Shown here: positions 34,317-46,469 of the stretch, piece after piece
Layout: the number at the start of each line of letters is the position of its first letter
Numbering within the stretch: the first letter of the stretch is position 1
Assembly: GCF_963583255.1 (NCBI RefSeq)
Contig: NC_084815.1
Coordinates: forward strand, 64,501 to 128,500
DNA length: 64,000 nt
DNA from: Pyrus communis
Lineage: Eukaryota; Streptophyta; Magnoliopsida; Rosales; Rosaceae
Direction: 5' to 3'
Made by a program: the position numbers and the translations under genes
The notes under the pieces: generated by a model
Databases searched by the model: none
What the model saw: only the letters and a program-made list of their open reading frames with translations
What the model was told of the DNA's origin: nothing

Positions 34317-35385
34317 ATGACGAACTTGGCAAAACTTGATTTTGTTGCCCTGGATATTACTGGGAAGAACTACCTTACTTGGGTAATGGATACCAAGATC
34401 CATCTGGAGGCAGGGAATTTTGGAGAAACTATCAAGGAGGAAAACAATGCATTCTCTCAAGATCGGGCAAATGCTATGATCTTTATCTGTTGCCACCTTG
34501 ATGAAGGACTGAAGAGCAAGTACCTAACGGTTGAAGATCTATTAGCCCTCTGGAAGGCATTGAGAAATAGATACAATTACCAGAAAACGATGATTCTTCT
34601 AAAGGCTCGTTATGAGTGGACACACCTAAGGATTCAGGATTTCAAGTCAATTACTGAGTACAACTCTGCAATGTTCAAAATTAGCTCCCAGATGAAGCTT
34701 TGTGGGGAGACTATCATTGAGGAAGATATGCTGGAAAAGTTTTTCAGCACCTTTCATGCCTCCAACGTGCTCCTACAACAGCAGTATAGAGAGCGAGGCT
34801 TTATTGAATACAACCACCTGATATCGGTGTTCTTTGTGGCTAAACAAAACAATGAGCTCCTGATGAAAAATCATCAGTCCCGACCTACTGGATTGAAGTC
34901 ATTCCCAGAAGTGAATGCTGATTCCCTTGAAGTGAATACCACATCCTCTTGTGGCAATAATTACAAACGAGGACGTGACCACATGCAAGGTCGGTGGAAC
35001 GAGAAAGGCAAGAATCATGGTGTCTAGTTTTACAACCAAGGTCCAAGGCATAATTCAGGCCTGAGCTTCAAAAATGTAAATCGCCAAAAAGGTAAAGGTC
35101 ATATGAATAACACCCATAGAAATCCTGAAGAAGCCTGCCATAGGTGTGGTGGCATTGGGCACTGGGCACTGGGCACGTATTTGACGTACCCCAAAACATC
35201 TGGTGGACTTGTATCAAGCTTCCCTCAAGGAGAAGGGTATCGAAACCAATTTCCTCGACCAAGCTAAACCAATGGATATACTTGATCCAGTGTTCGATTT
35301 ATCAGGGCAATTGAACACAACCCACCTGGATGTCTCAGACTTCATCGTGAAAAATTTACACCAAAACATGTATAACAGAACCTGA
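34317..35385 (+). pseudogene. Copia-type gag, broken by a stop and a frameshift
   Basis: Retrotransposon capsid protein of the Copia gag class. The ATG at 34317 opens 236 residues to a TAG at 35025-35027, with KNYLTWVMDTKIHL and DLLALWKALRNRYNYQKT as the recognisable gag-family blocks. The frame continues after the TAG into a zinc-knuckle-like CHRCGGIGHWAL. There a short tandem duplication of GGGCACT shifts the frame and destroys the last Cys of the CCHC motif. The normal continuation (VDLYQASLKEKG, TTHLDVSDFIV) is visible in the +1 frame to 35385. No protease, integrase or reverse transcriptase follows, so this may be a gag-only, non-autonomous element. Confidence 0.8.
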
Positions 35386-35462
35386 ATGTTCTACTCATTG
35401 TGTATGGACAATTGTTTCTCCATTGCACTAACCATAATCTTGTTCCATTTTGTGACATCGAC

Positions 35463-36420
35463 ATGTCAAATTTGAACAAACCGACTTTACCCCTATGGAA
35501 GTCTTTGGAAAAAAATTGCCAGAAATGGGTCCAAGATGTGAAGCTCCACTCATTGTAAAAAGTCTTAAGGCTAACATTGAAACTGAGACGGATAAATCGG
35601 TTGGCGAATCTGACAAAGCAACCACCATGATCTTCATATGAAGGCATATGTATGATACACTGCAAAAACCAAGTACATCATTGAACAGGATCTAAGAGCT
35701 TTATGGCTCACTCTAGAAAAATGTTTTGATCATCAAAAAGATATCTTCTTGCTTGAAGCAAGACATGACTGACAACATTTACGCTTCCAAGACTATAAAT
35801 GTGTGAATAAACACAATTATGAAGTTTGTCAAATCCAATCATTTCTCAAGTTCTACAAATAAGGCTTAATTGAACAGGATCTCGAGAAGATCTATTCAAC
35901 TTCTCATGCCACCAGTATTGTCCTACAGCAACAACTTTTCATGGCACGGAAAGTTAGAAATTTTCGAATTTGATCCTTGTCTTATTACTTGCTGAAAAGA
36001 AAAATTAATTGTTGATGAAAATCATCATGTTAGACCTAAAGACTCGACCGCTATGCTTAACGCACATGACAACACAAATCGAGGGCAAAACTAACACTCT
36101 AGGCGTGGTAGGCACTACAAGGGTTCAAACCCTAATTCGAAGACCAAGGTCGACAAAGCAATGGCCAATTTAAGGGAGGAAACAAACCTTGAAGTGCGAC
36201 AACCTTCAAGAATAAAGGTAAAGCACCCGCCACCATGGTAGCAGATATGTGCTACCGTTATGGTTCCAAGAGCCATTGGTTGCGTGTTTGTTGAGCTTTC
36301 ACTCATGGTGTAGTTAAGTATCATTCACGTGGGCAGAAGATTGAGACCAATTTTGCTCAAGTGGAGAATCCCGAAGATACTATCATGTAGATTTCTAACT
36401 TTCAGGATGTATTTGCCCAA
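35463..36420 (+). pseudogene. Second Copia-type gag remnant, heavily decayed
   Basis: Starts MSNLNKP at 35463. Frame-shifted gag blocks follow: WVQDVKLH, DLRALWLTLEKCFDHQKD, LLEARHD, HLRFQDYKCVN and LLMKNHHVRP. A zinc-knuckle-like CYRYGSKSHWLRVC lies near 36250-36290. Several in-frame stops (for example after LLEARHD and after the zinc knuckle) and frameshifts rule out function. The zinc-knuckle region resembles that of the minus-strand Copia at 45.4-45.6 kb more than the gag just upstream, so two different Copia families abut here. Confidence 0.7.
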
Positions 36421-36962
36421 TGGAAGATTAGATTTTTAGACATGGGCCCATATGTTGGCCGAATTCTCCCTCTTGGTGAATTCTATATGTTTTTGTGGTT
36501 TAAGTTTTGGACAATCTCCTTTGTTTTGATTATTTGTTTGGTGTTTGTTTTAGGTTTTTTAGGTTTTTGGATATTAATTCATAGATATTATTTCGCGAAT
36601 GATTAATTGAAGGAATAAATTTTACTTTTGTGTTTTTTAACTGTGTTAGTTGAAGTTAAGTTAAGAACATGTATCACTCAATTAGACAAGGCACAAAGAG
36701 GTCATAGACAGTTTTGGACGTAAAAGATTTTGACTCAAAATTTTAAATCAAATAACGTGTCATCAATAAAAAATAAACACGTTAATTAACAATTAAATCA
36801 TAAAAACCACATCATTATTATTTTTTTAATTTAAAATTTTAGTGTTCTTAACATTAAAAAAAAAAAAAAAAATTATGTCCACTGCTTGAAAACATGAAGG
36901 CAGATCATAAAGGGAGAAGTCCCCCAGAAGATACCCACAGAAAAAAATCAGAGCATTGAGCA
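36421..36962 (+). promoter_or_regulatory. Upstream region of the lectin gene
   Basis: About 540 bp of AT-rich sequence between the gag remnant and the lectin start codon, with an A-run at about 36855-36871. The lectin promoter must lie here or extend into the retroelement. No definite TATA box was identified. Confidence 0.35.
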
Positions 36963-38605
36963 ATGGAATTCCCAAATCAAAGAAACCACCATCACCGTCA
37001 TCATGATCAGAGGGACGAGGAAGAAAGAGAGAATTACCCACCACCGGGAACTAGGCTGTCTCCTTTTGATCAACCTCCACCTCCTCCGAGACCTTCCTAC
37101 TATGGAGAGGATCAACATCCACCACCACCACCTTCCTACTACAGAGAAGATCAACCACCACCGGATTCATACTACGAAGCAGATAGACCACCACCATCCC
37201 GTGTGAGCCATGTGTCCCACTCTTCCCATGGTTTTGCACCTCCAAGTCCACCCTCCCAACCCCAAGGCTTTCTCCACCACCCACCACCAGTGCAGAATTA
37301 CAACTACCCATCGTCACAAGCTACTCCAAGTCCACCGCCTGTTACCGTGCACCATGTTGCTCACCAAGTTCACCATGAATCCCCTGCTGCTCAGTTTGGA
37401 ACTGAAACCCATCAGACTTCTCATTTGCCCTCTTCCTCTCCCAACAACTCTTACCTCTCGAACAAGCCCACTTTTAGAATCTTCTCAAAGGCCGATCCCA
37501 ATTTCTCTCTCAGCATCAGAGAGGGCAAGGTCATTCTTGCCCGATCCCAACCAACCGATGACTTCCAGGTCTCTAGCCTCTCTCTCCTTGCCTCCATTTG
37601 ATTTAATTATTCTCCCTTGCGTGTGAATGTGATTGGATTTGCTAATTCTTGTGGGATTGGATTGGATTGCAGCGGTGGTACAAAGACGAGAAGTACAGTA
37701 CACAGGTGAAGGACGAAGAGCGCTTTCCTTCCTTTGCTCTCATCAACAAAGCCACTGGCCACGCCCTGAAGCATTCCATCGGAGCCACTCAGCCTGTATG
37801 GTTCTTGTTTCCAAAACTCTATAATTTGCTGAATCCGTGTATTTTGTTTGCCATTGCTAATATTAACATTGCAGGTCTAGCAGTTGTTTAATATGTTACA
37901 AACTTGGACAGTTGTGGAGTTCAAAGCCTTTCTCTTTAAGTTTTTTCTTGTCCTGCTCAACATTCTTTCTTTGATTGGTATATATGCCTTGCTCTGTGTT
38001 TGAGACTTGCAAAAGTACAAATTTCTATGAAAAAACAGAAATTTATAAGCGGTACAAAAAGTCTCTTCACAAATACCCCTAGTCTTGTGCACATGCAAAT
38101 TATATTCCTTGTGATTCTAAATTTTTCATTGCTTTTTGTGGAGCCTAAAGATGCTATGAGTTTTAAACAATCAATAGTAAATCTGTCTTGTTTCATCTTG
38201 CAGGTGCAGTTGAGACCTTATAATCCCGATGATCTTGATGAGTCTCTACTGTGGACTGAGAGTGCAGACTTAGGTGACGGTTTCAGAACTGTTAGGATGG
38301 TTAATAACATTCGCCTTAATCTGGATGCTTATCATGGTGACAAGAAATCTGGGGGTGTTCATGATGGCACTACCATAGTTCTGTGGAATAAAAATAAAGG
38401 AGATAACCAGAGATGGAAGATTGTACCCAACTGTAAGTTGTCTACATATAACTCGAAAGACCAAGCAATTTCCTTGTAGATTTTTCATTTGCTTACTTCC
38501 ATCTTTGGATTTCTTAATGGTTTTCCCGAGCAATGTTATCTCCCATTAAGTCATAAGATTCCTAATAACTAATTTCTTTCCCTTTTAATGATGCTAAATG
38601 CAGGA
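36963..38605 (+). CDS. EULS3: EUL-domain (Euonymus lectin-like) protein, EULS3-type, 4 exons
   Basis: Nucleocytoplasmic carbohydrate-binding lectin with a ricin-B-like beta-trefoil; the Arabidopsis S3 member is linked to ABA and stress responses. Exons 36963-37568, 37673-37795, 38204-38432 and 38604-38605 (stop only) give 319 residues. Residues 1-165 are low complexity: His-rich at first, then PPPP/SYY repeats. The EUL domain starts at PTFRIFSKADPNFSLSIREG and continues through RWYKDEKYSTQVKDEERFPS and KPATGH-like NKATGHALKHSIG. It ends RMVNNIRLNLDAYHGDKKSG, then VLWNKNKGDNQRWKIVPN, with the QRW sugar-binding-fold motif. The last coding exon ends in T and the next begins GA, so the TGA stop spans an intron. 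The single EUL domain with a long N-terminus fits the S3 type. Confidence 0.92.
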
Positions 38606-41260
38606 TCCTTTTGCAGTAATGCTGCTATGAGTTATTGCAACATCACGTGCCTAAAAAAAGTGTTAAAGTTTGGAAGACTCCTAGTTCTCATGGTGAGGGA
38701 TGTGAGTTTTAAGTTTATCTGTGTGAAACTATTAATGTGTGTTTAAGTGTCAAACTGTCAACTACTACTGCTGTGGCTCATATTTATAATGTGTTATCGA
38801 AAATAGAGAGTTAATTATGTATTTATAATCTATCGAAATAATTATCTACTAATTTTCAACAATTTGTGCAATGCCTAAAGTTTTTCGCTGTCATTATTAC
38901 TTGTTTCTTTACTTAGGATGCTTTTAGTTACACCTCAGAGGTATCAATGATAGAGGCATAGGTTGAGTGTAGCGCGTAAAAGATAAGTATTGAATTCTTG
39001 AGGTGCGGTTGCACTTGATTATGGATCACACATTAACAAATGTTCCTTGGGCCCTCCCAAGTGCATGTGCTTAGGTTGCCTAAATCTCTCCTAAACCAAT
39101 GGTTCCCAAGGTTCGGTTGAACCACAACAACCAAGGTCTTGTGACTGGAACAGTTTGGGTTAGGAGCTCATGCAGGCAGACTATTGAAATTTTCAGCAAA
39201 TGGGTAGTGAAAGTACGGGGCTCATGAGATTTTATTGAAATTTGATGCTTACCCAATTAGGTTAGTAAATTTTTCTGTTTATGGTTTTAGAGTCTCTAAC
39301 GTATGAGAAACTATGGTGTTGAATCAAGAAAGATGATCTTTCAATTACTGAGTGTCGGGGTCTGTCCCTTCTTTGAATTCTTTTCCCTTTTGAAGTTAAT
39401 GTAGTAGAAAATGTCATGAGATGAAACCATGCCCTGGAATGTGTTCGTTCTCTGTTTTACCTGAAAATCTATCTTGGTTACATGGTACTTTTTGAAAAAC
39501 ACTACAAAGCGATCTGCCACTCCTAATTCTTTCTTTTGAATTGGGATAACGTACGGAAGACCGACTGGTGAGCTCTATTGTCATATGATATACATGTAAA
39601 AAGCCTCCTACTTGACTAGAGTCGGGTCCAAAGCAATCTTGTTTATTCATAATTTAGCACCCACCATTAGTCCCTGTGTGTGGTTACACTTACAGCTTGG
39701 CCAGAGTCGGGTTGAAAGCAATCTTGTTTATTCATAATTTTGCGGCCACCATTAGTCCCTGTGTGCGGTTACACTTACAGCTACGAGCATCATCTATTTG
39801 TAAATGAATGAATCCCAGAAAAAGATGCCTGAAACGAAAGGATGGATAAGTTGGAGTGTTCGTTTACCCGTTACGAATTCGGACCCATACATGGCATGAT
39901 CCATATCGGACCTATATATCGGTCGGGATGTGGACTAAGGTTAGAATCGTTAGATATAGTTAAACTTGATGGCATTTGCTATTTCTCTTCTCTTTGTGAT
40001 GTTGGAACAAGTCGTAAAATGGATTCACCCCTTCCCCACTCACTGAAACGAGCACGCTAGAATTCTAAAGAACTGATGCATTTGTTTCATCCAACTATCT
40101 CGGAATCGATTAGCTTTAGAGACTAAGTTATTAGCTTAGCTTGCACTAAGCAAAATAAGAATAATAAAGTGTTTGGTGTAGTTCCAAACTAGAACTTGGA
40201 CTAAAATGTTTTAGACTCAATAGTTCTGTTAATAGGACAAGAAGATATTAAGAAACAACTGCAACGCCAAATTGAACACGAGATTTTCAAGGCTAACTAC
40301 TTTGATATTTCATTAATCATGGCAGCATTCCTCATTGCTAAATCAATCAAGGAGGCCACAAAACAGACAAGCAACTAAAATCAACATAAACACCCCAAAA
40401 TATTTATTACAAATAGAACAAAGCAATGAAATTACATAAGATATAAGAAAAACAAGGAAAAAATTGCAATCACTAAGAAAATGTAGGAAAATAATAGAGA
40501 CCAGAATCTCGAACTTTAACCAAGCTCCATAGTTTCCCAATTCTAGGTTTGCAATCGAAAATCCATGTGCTTGATAACAAACTACAGCAAGCACATAACA
40601 AACACAAAAGATTCAATCTTCTCTTAGTTTTCCTACCAACCAAACAAAATTAAACAATAAAAAATAGAGGAACTGCTACACTTTAGTTGAGACGTTGAGA
40701 ATATCACCAAAGATCTCTCAAATTTACGACAGAGCTCGTGGGTTCTCAAATTGAGGTTTGAATATGAGGTCTCGTTCATGGTTCACGGCGAGGAGAGAGA
40801 GTGTGTGGTGGTGGTCTGGCAATGTTATCTCTTTAGAGTTGGCGAGTGTAAGCGATGGTGGTTCTCGATCTTCGTGAGAACAAAGAGCAAAGAAAGGACA
40901 CGAGCAGACGAAGCGAAGCGAAGGTCTTAACACTCCCTTAGTTTTTAGATGGTCTTGCTAAGACGTTCTAGCAAGGGAGTTAGTCGATGCGAGTGCCCTT
41001 AGATCCCTTTAAACTTAATTCATGCACGTAACAAATATGGGATTACACTAATAAATAGTCTAGTCCATTTTAGTGAAATTCAACAAGGCCAAACAAATGC
41101 TCCTTAAAGGCTTGCTATACGAGCCCTAGCAGCCCAACCTTATACGGCAACTCTAATTCACCTGCCCATCTGCCACTAGATATTTGAAATTTTGTTGCTA
41201 AGTCGTCGAAACACCTAGAAGGAGGGAACAACAATCCTTCCTCCGCTGTTATAAAACAAT
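38606..41260. other. Lectin 3' flank and intergenic
   Basis: Exon 4 of the lectin continues as 3' UTR for an unknown distance. The remaining sequence is AT-rich with short open frames that look random. The only structure found is a tandem duplication at 39615-39785. Confidence 0.4.
39615..39785. repeat. Tandem duplication, unit about 84 bp
   Basis: The block from AGAGTCGGGT through GGTTACACTTACAGCT occurs twice in direct succession, at about 39617-39698 and 39701-39782. The copies share AAAGCAATCTTGTTTATTCA and ACCATTAGTCCCTGTGTG with only a few differences. Confidence 0.9.
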
Positions 41261-41510
41261 TGTTGTGGCCTCTATTAACTGACAGGGGAAGGGGCCAGCG
41301 GCATAGAGAAATAATAAATAGACATATATATTTGTAGGGTTGTGTAGAGGAATGTGTGCGTTATTCCTCCTACGCAGTGCCTTTATTTATAGTAATAAGG
41401 GAAAGAAGAAATCTTTCATGCCCAAGGAATACAAATCCATATAAGAAATAATAACTAGAATCAAATCTAATCTATGATTTACACAATCACACTTAAACTA
41501 GAAGTTTACA
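41261..41510 (-). repeat. 3' LTR of the decayed Copia element
   Basis: On the minus strand the LTR begins TGTAAACTTCTAG and ends CACAACA (+ strand TGTTGTGG at 41261), 250 bp. A minus-strand TATA motif, CTATAAATAAAGG, lies at about 41381-41393. A purine tract, AAAGGGGAGTAT on the minus strand, abuts it at 41511-41523 and serves as the polypurine tract. The partner 5' LTR is missing, so the ends rest on the TG...CA and PPT signals only. Confidence 0.65.
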
Positions 41511-41523
41511 ATACTCCCCTTTA
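41511..41523 (-). other. Polypurine tract of the Copia element
   Basis: Minus-strand TAAAGGGGAGTAT lies directly upstream of the 3' LTR. It primes plus-strand DNA synthesis in LTR retrotransposons. Confidence 0.6.
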
Positions 41524-42061
41524 AGTGTGTAAATACTCAAGTCGATTTGGCATCATGTAGAGGTTGAGGAAGTCGACTTGTTAGCACTGATTCTGGAAAC
41601 ACGCTATTCTCAATAAGGTAGGAACTTGCATAAGGAAGTAAGTCTCACAAAAAACCCTATGGCTATGGCAAAAACCTTATTAGGGATAAAATCCATAGTC
41701 TACGGTAAAATGCAAGAGAAATGCAAAATAAAATGAAATGTTTACGGGATGTCATCAGGGATATGATCAACCCAAGGTGGGTGCCTCATTAAAACCTAGT
41801 TAGGTAGCAAAAAACCAATGGGAAAAATGCTCCTAATGGTATAGAAAAAGAGTTCATTAAGATCAAGCAAGTATTCTTCAGGATACTCCCCCTGAGTTTG
41901 ACACAATTCCAAATAGAACTAGCAATGTTACAACTCAGAAATTTTACGCATACCAATTCCTTGAACAAGCTTCTGAAACATCGCCTTCAGTAGTGATTTG
42001 GTAAATAGGTCGGCCAGATTGTCTTGTGAACAGATTTGCATGACTTCAATCTTCTGATGCT

Positions 42062-43030
42062 CTTATTGTTGATGTGAGAAGAAGAACATTAGTGCAATGT
42101 ACTTGGTGTTGTCTCATTTGATGTAACCCTTCTTGAGTTGTTCGATGCATGCTGCGTTATCTTCATAGATCGTCGTCGGGACATCAACGACGGGGTAAAG
42201 ATTGCAGGAGCTTCGAATATGGCCCACAACTGCTCTCAACCAAAAGCATTCCCAAGTTGCTTCATGTAAGGCGAGAATTTCAGCATGGTTTAGTTGACCT
42301 CCAAGATATTGCAGTGCCTCCAACGGTAAAAACATAACCCGTTTAAGAGCGCGCCTTATGCGGATCAGATAAATATCATGCATCAGCATAACCAATAAGG
42401 TGAGAATGCGGCATCACTCAAGGATCCATAAGGATAAAACAAGCTCAAATCCGTAGTACCCTTAAAGTAACGAAAGATGTCTTTAACACCAGTCAAGTGT
42501 CTGCGTATTGATGCATTATTGTATCTTGCCAAAAGATTAACAGTGAAGGAGATGTCGGGTCTAGTGCATTGAGCTAAGTACAATAAAGCGCCTATCGCAA
42601 CTAGATAAGGAACTTAAGGCTCCAAAATCTCTTCACCATTCTCCTTCGAATGGAAGGGATCTCGTTTTCTATCCGAACGGTGCTCTATCTCGAGACCGAG
42701 ATAGTATCGAGTATTTCCTAGATCTTTCATCTCAAATTCTGACTTCAGGTGCGCAGCAGTTCTCGCGAGCTCTTCAGGAGTTCCGATAAGGTTCATTCAT
42801 CAACAGATACTGCAATTATCAAAAAACTGGAATATGACTTTTTAATGAACACACAAGGGCATAGTTCGTTGTTCACATATCTTTGGCTTGTCAAATACTC
42901 ACTCAAATGGTTATACCATATTCTTCCGAATTGCTTCAAATTGTATAATGAACGCTTCAGCCGAGTTGAGAATGTGTTCTGGGGTTTGGAAATATTTGAT
43001 CCAATCAATGTAAGTCATTCGGGAACTTTC
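42062..43030 (-). pseudogene. Copia reverse transcriptase and RNase H, fragmented
   Basis: Minus-strand pieces in several frames: RLKRSLYNLKQFGRIWYNHL (RT, about 42790-43010), EFEMKDLGNTRYYLGLEI (42614-42796), MYLAQCTRPDISFTVNLLAR (42383-42583) and LNHAEILALHEATWECFWLR with TTIYEDNAACIEQ (RNase H, 42114-42395). These are standard Copia motifs (KSLYGLKQ, MKDLG, TRPDI and DN equivalents). The pieces are separated by stops and frameshifts, so no functional polymerase remains. Confidence 0.85.
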
Positions 43031-43392
43031 ATATAATTTTCCGTATCAAGATTCCCATAGAGATACGTAGTTACTACAATCATCAACTGCATACTCAGTT
43101 TTTCAGAAACTACTAAACTGATAAGGTAATGAAAAGTAATCACATCCATAACGGATGAATAAGTTTCATCATAGTCAATCCTGGGGCATTATAAGAAACC
43201 TTGCACAACAAGACAAGCTTTGTAACGCATAATTTCGTTCTTCTCATTACACTTCTAAACGAAAACCCACTTGTAGCCAACGAGCTTCACATGTGGAGGA
43301 GTGGAAGCTACAGGTCCAAACACCTTACGTTTTGCAAGCAAATCAAGTTCGACTTGGATTACTTGTTTCCAGTTTGACTAATCAGTTCTACA

Positions 43393-43890
43393 TCAACATT
43401 CATCAACAGAACAGGGTTCAATGTTATTGTTTAATATGATCTCAGTAGCTACTGCATATGTTAATGCATCATCGACGATCATCTCATTTCTACACCACAT
43501 ATCATCTAAGCTAGCATAATAGACTGAAATCTCACAATTTTTGGGATGTGGATTCGTCTCTTCAAGGACACTTTCATAATCTAGAATTTCCTCATAAGTT
43601 GGATAGAATGAGTAAATGACAGTCGGATTCATGGTAGGTTTTTCAGGTGCTTGTGCAGTGGGTTTCCTCTTCCAGGGGTGTGAATCCTTTGAACCAAGAG
43701 GTCTACCACGCTTATGTGTAGAGGCAGAAGATTGGCTAGCCGCTAATATACGTAGATTGCCAAAGTTGGCATCCCGGGCGTCTAGGAGGGAAGTCCGTCG
43801 TACATTTGGTACATCCATTTTTGCAGGCACATTCGCAGCTAAAATATGTGATCTTGTCACTCGAGTTAGATCGGTGAAAACATATGACAA
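43393..43890 (-). pseudogene. Copia integrase-RT linker region
   Basis: A 165-residue minus-strand open stretch contains KRGRPLGSKDSHPWKR, the basic segment typical of the spacer between integrase and reverse transcriptase in Copia polyproteins. Acidic sequence with VDDALTYAVATEI follows. It is not a gene of its own. Confidence 0.6.
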
Positions 43891-44159
43891 TCCGCAAAAC
43901 GAGTTGTAAACAGATCGTCTGTCAAAGGTACTAAGTAATGAATAATCGAAAGAGAATCATATCCGACATGGATTCTCATCTTTCACTGAGGCCCTGTTTT
44001 TGTACTTAAGGACAGTAAAATTAGCACATAGACCGCACAACCAGAAATACACAGATGCTATTTGTAGAGTTTGTATCTAGTAGCCAACTGAATGGCTCTA
44101 TATGGTTGGGTCGCAACAGCCTCAGGCGGACCATCATGGCTGCGTGCAATATTGCATGG

Positions 44160-44545
44160 CCCTAAGCAGCGATTGGAAGCTTGGAACGTATGACCAACGA
44201 TCGAGTAATCATTTGTAAGCACTTAATGAATGCCTCTGCCAAGTCGTTCTGGGGGTGAACATAGGGTACATGATGTTCAACTTCAACCCCAACTGACATG
44301 CAATAGTCATCAAAAGTTTTAAATGTGAATTCTCCAGCATTATCTAATCGAATAGATTTGATAGGCAATCAAGGTGGTAAGCCATAAGCTTGATAACATG
44401 AGCCAATAGATTAAAGAATGCAGCGTTCCTTGTGGACAACAAGCACACAGGTGACCAACATGTGGAAACGCCAACCAAAACCATAAAATATCTAAATGGT
44501 CCGCATAGAGGGTGAATCGGTCCACAAATGTCCCCCTAAATCCTT
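44160..44545 (-). pseudogene. Copia integrase core fragment
   Basis: Minus-strand residues IKSIRLDNAGEFTFKTFDDY with HHVPYVHPQNDLAEAFIK correspond to the second Asp and the Glu of the DD35E catalytic triad. The first Asp region, further upstream in the element, is frame-shifted and not readable. Confidence 0.75.
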
Positions 44546-44701
44546 TGTAGAAAAATATAAGAAGGCTTAATAATAAGGTTTCCCATGGAACCTTTTTGAC
44601 ATGCGATTCCTTGAATCGAACCTAAACTTCGGGTTAATGGATGCCCATGTGTTGATTCAAGGATACAGCGCATAGCTGTTCATCCAGGGTGTCCCGAACG
44701 A

Positions 44702-44992
44702 TCATGCCAAAGTGTAATTTTGTGTGTGGTCCCAGAGGTAGGGCTGGCAACATAGTGGCTTTCTATAGGGCATATGGCCATAGTAAACAGACCACTCGGG
44801 ATACACTTCATCTAGAATACGCTTCTGGCCATATTCATAGGAAGTTATGCACAAAAATTCAACTCCATTTTCTACGTAGATTTCAACGTGATAATTATTA
44901 TTTTTAATGTCCTTAAAAATCAACAACATTCTTCTGGAACGCGGAGAATAAAGTGCCTCATCAAAGGTCAAAATTGTACCATTGGACAACAT
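44702..44992 (-). pseudogene. Copia gag-pre-integrase/protease-side fragment
   Basis: A 96-residue minus-strand piece with MLSNGTILTFDEALYSPRSR and RRMLLIFKDIKNNNYHVE. This is the LxxALYxPxxRxxLLSFKDI pattern found between protease and integrase in Copia polyproteins. Confidence 0.7.
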
Positions 44993-45389
44993 TATAGTGT
45001 CTTACTATATCCTTCGATTAGGTTGGATGGGCCTAAGAAGGTTGTCGAATGTGCATTTTAGGTATAAAGTTAGTGAAATAGATGCGTTCACACAAAACGG
45101 TTTGCATGGTTCAGCCATGGTTTTAGGTGATTTGCCCTTATACTTGAATGAAAATTAATTTGAATCGGTCACATGCATAAAAGTTCTAAAAATCAATATC
45201 CATTCAAAATAATTTTAGGTATTCAAAGGACAGTAATTAATTAAAAATCCACAAAACAAATCACCAAAAAATAATCCAAACATAAAGGAAAAATTGTTCA
45301 AAATTAACCAAAAACACAAGGAAGGGTTCAGCCATTATGTGGAATTTGACTCCAATGTCTAAATTTCAACTAGAAAAATAGAACGTTTA

Positions 45390-45898
45390 AGATTCTAATC
45401 TTCCATAGGGGTAATGGCCTCTTAAAAGTCAAAAACCTCCATCTTGGTACTCTCCGGTTCATCTACTTGCATAAAATTTGATTCAAACTTCTTACGACGA
45501 GAATGATATTCAGCTACAAGCTTCTGGGGAGCTCGGTAAACACGGGACCAATGGTCTCTTGAACCATAGCGATAACACATATATGCATCCATGGTTTTAG
45601 GTGCTTTGCCCTTATTCTTGAAGTTTGGGGCCTTGGGAGCGAGGTTAGGGTGTTTCTGGGCTTTGTTTCCTCGCTTAGATGGGCTTTGTCTCTATTGATT
45701 TTGATGGGGTGGCTTCTGGCCGTCCCTACCATACCTATTATGGCGTTTTGGGAGCTTGTTTGTGTTATAGTGTGTTTCAGGGACAGCAGTTGCCCTAGTA
45801 GGTCGAGCTTGATGATTCTTCATCAACAGTTGATTCTGCTTTTCAGCGATAAGTAAAACAAAGATCAAATCCGAAAACTTAGTGAACTTCTGAGCTCT
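45390..45898 (-). pseudogene. Copia gag C-terminal half, interrupted by the Gypsy insertion
   Basis: Minus-strand sequence encodes a degenerate zinc knuckle (Y-R-Y-G-S-R-D-H-W-S-R near 45540-45575), followed by EYHSRRKKFESNFMQVDEPE. The N-terminal side runs up to the insertion at 45898. Frameshifts and stops are present. The sequence resumes at 59709 on the far side of the Gypsy element. Confidence 0.75.
45894..45898. other. Target-site duplication GCTCT (left)
   Basis: GCTCT directly precedes the terminal TG of the left LTR. The identical pentamer follows the other LTR at 59709-59713. Confidence 0.9.
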
Positions 45899-46469
45899 TG
45901 TTGACCCTAAAAATTACAAAACCTACGTGGCGCGCAGGCCGAGTAACTAATAAGCTAACTACGTCATTCGGTCGAATGCGGGGCGTGCCAACTCGTCGGC
46001 CGAGCTTGGCCGAGGAGTAAAATTTGTTGATGTAGCTTTGACCGCGTCGCTGACTTCTCTATCTTACGATTGCGACCGAGGAAGGAACACTTTCGGTCTC
46101 TGGGTTCTACAGCCTGAAGACAAGGCTGCTAATTCTGCGGAGTTCACAGATCGTCCGAGCCCGATTCGGTCACTGTGATTATATTCGTGAGAGTATAAGC
46201 ACGTCGAATCGAGACCAAACTGTATGGGCACAGGTACTCGAACGTGATGTATGTCTTGATGGTAAACGTAGTTCGGCCGTCAGAATGCCGAACCCTGAAA
46301 CTCACTTGTGAGTATCCAATCATAAAACCACTCGGCGACCAGTACGCCGAGCAATGTAATTCGTAACACCTAACTATGCCGAGAAGGCTAGCAAGGTGAC
46401 CTCTGCCAACAAAGGTTCGAAAACCTTTCTCGACCGAGACTTGGATAGATAATCGGTCGACCTCGACGC

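Larger units (their letters stand above)
41261..45898 (-). mobile_element. Copia retrotransposon, decayed, main part (interrupted)
   Basis: Reading the minus strand from 45898 downward the order is gag with zinc knuckle, gag-pre-integrase, integrase, reverse transcriptase, RNase H, PPT and LTR. Integrase before reverse transcriptase is the Copia order. It is cut inside gag by the Gypsy element at 45899-59708, and a further piece of the same gag resumes at 59709. Stops and frameshifts occur throughout pol. Confidence 0.85.

Noticed and set aside
36948..37703. Alternative-frame open frames overlapping lectin exon 1
   Set aside because: Shadows of the proline/histidine-rich first exon; the EUL frame has splice sites and a conserved domain.
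45975..45995. GGGGCGTGCCAACTCG in the LTR, resembling the primer binding site core GGGCGTGCCA
   Set aside because: It lies inside the LTR rather than at its edge and is not preceded by a second LTR boundary; likely coincidence or an old template-switch trace that I cannot demonstrate.
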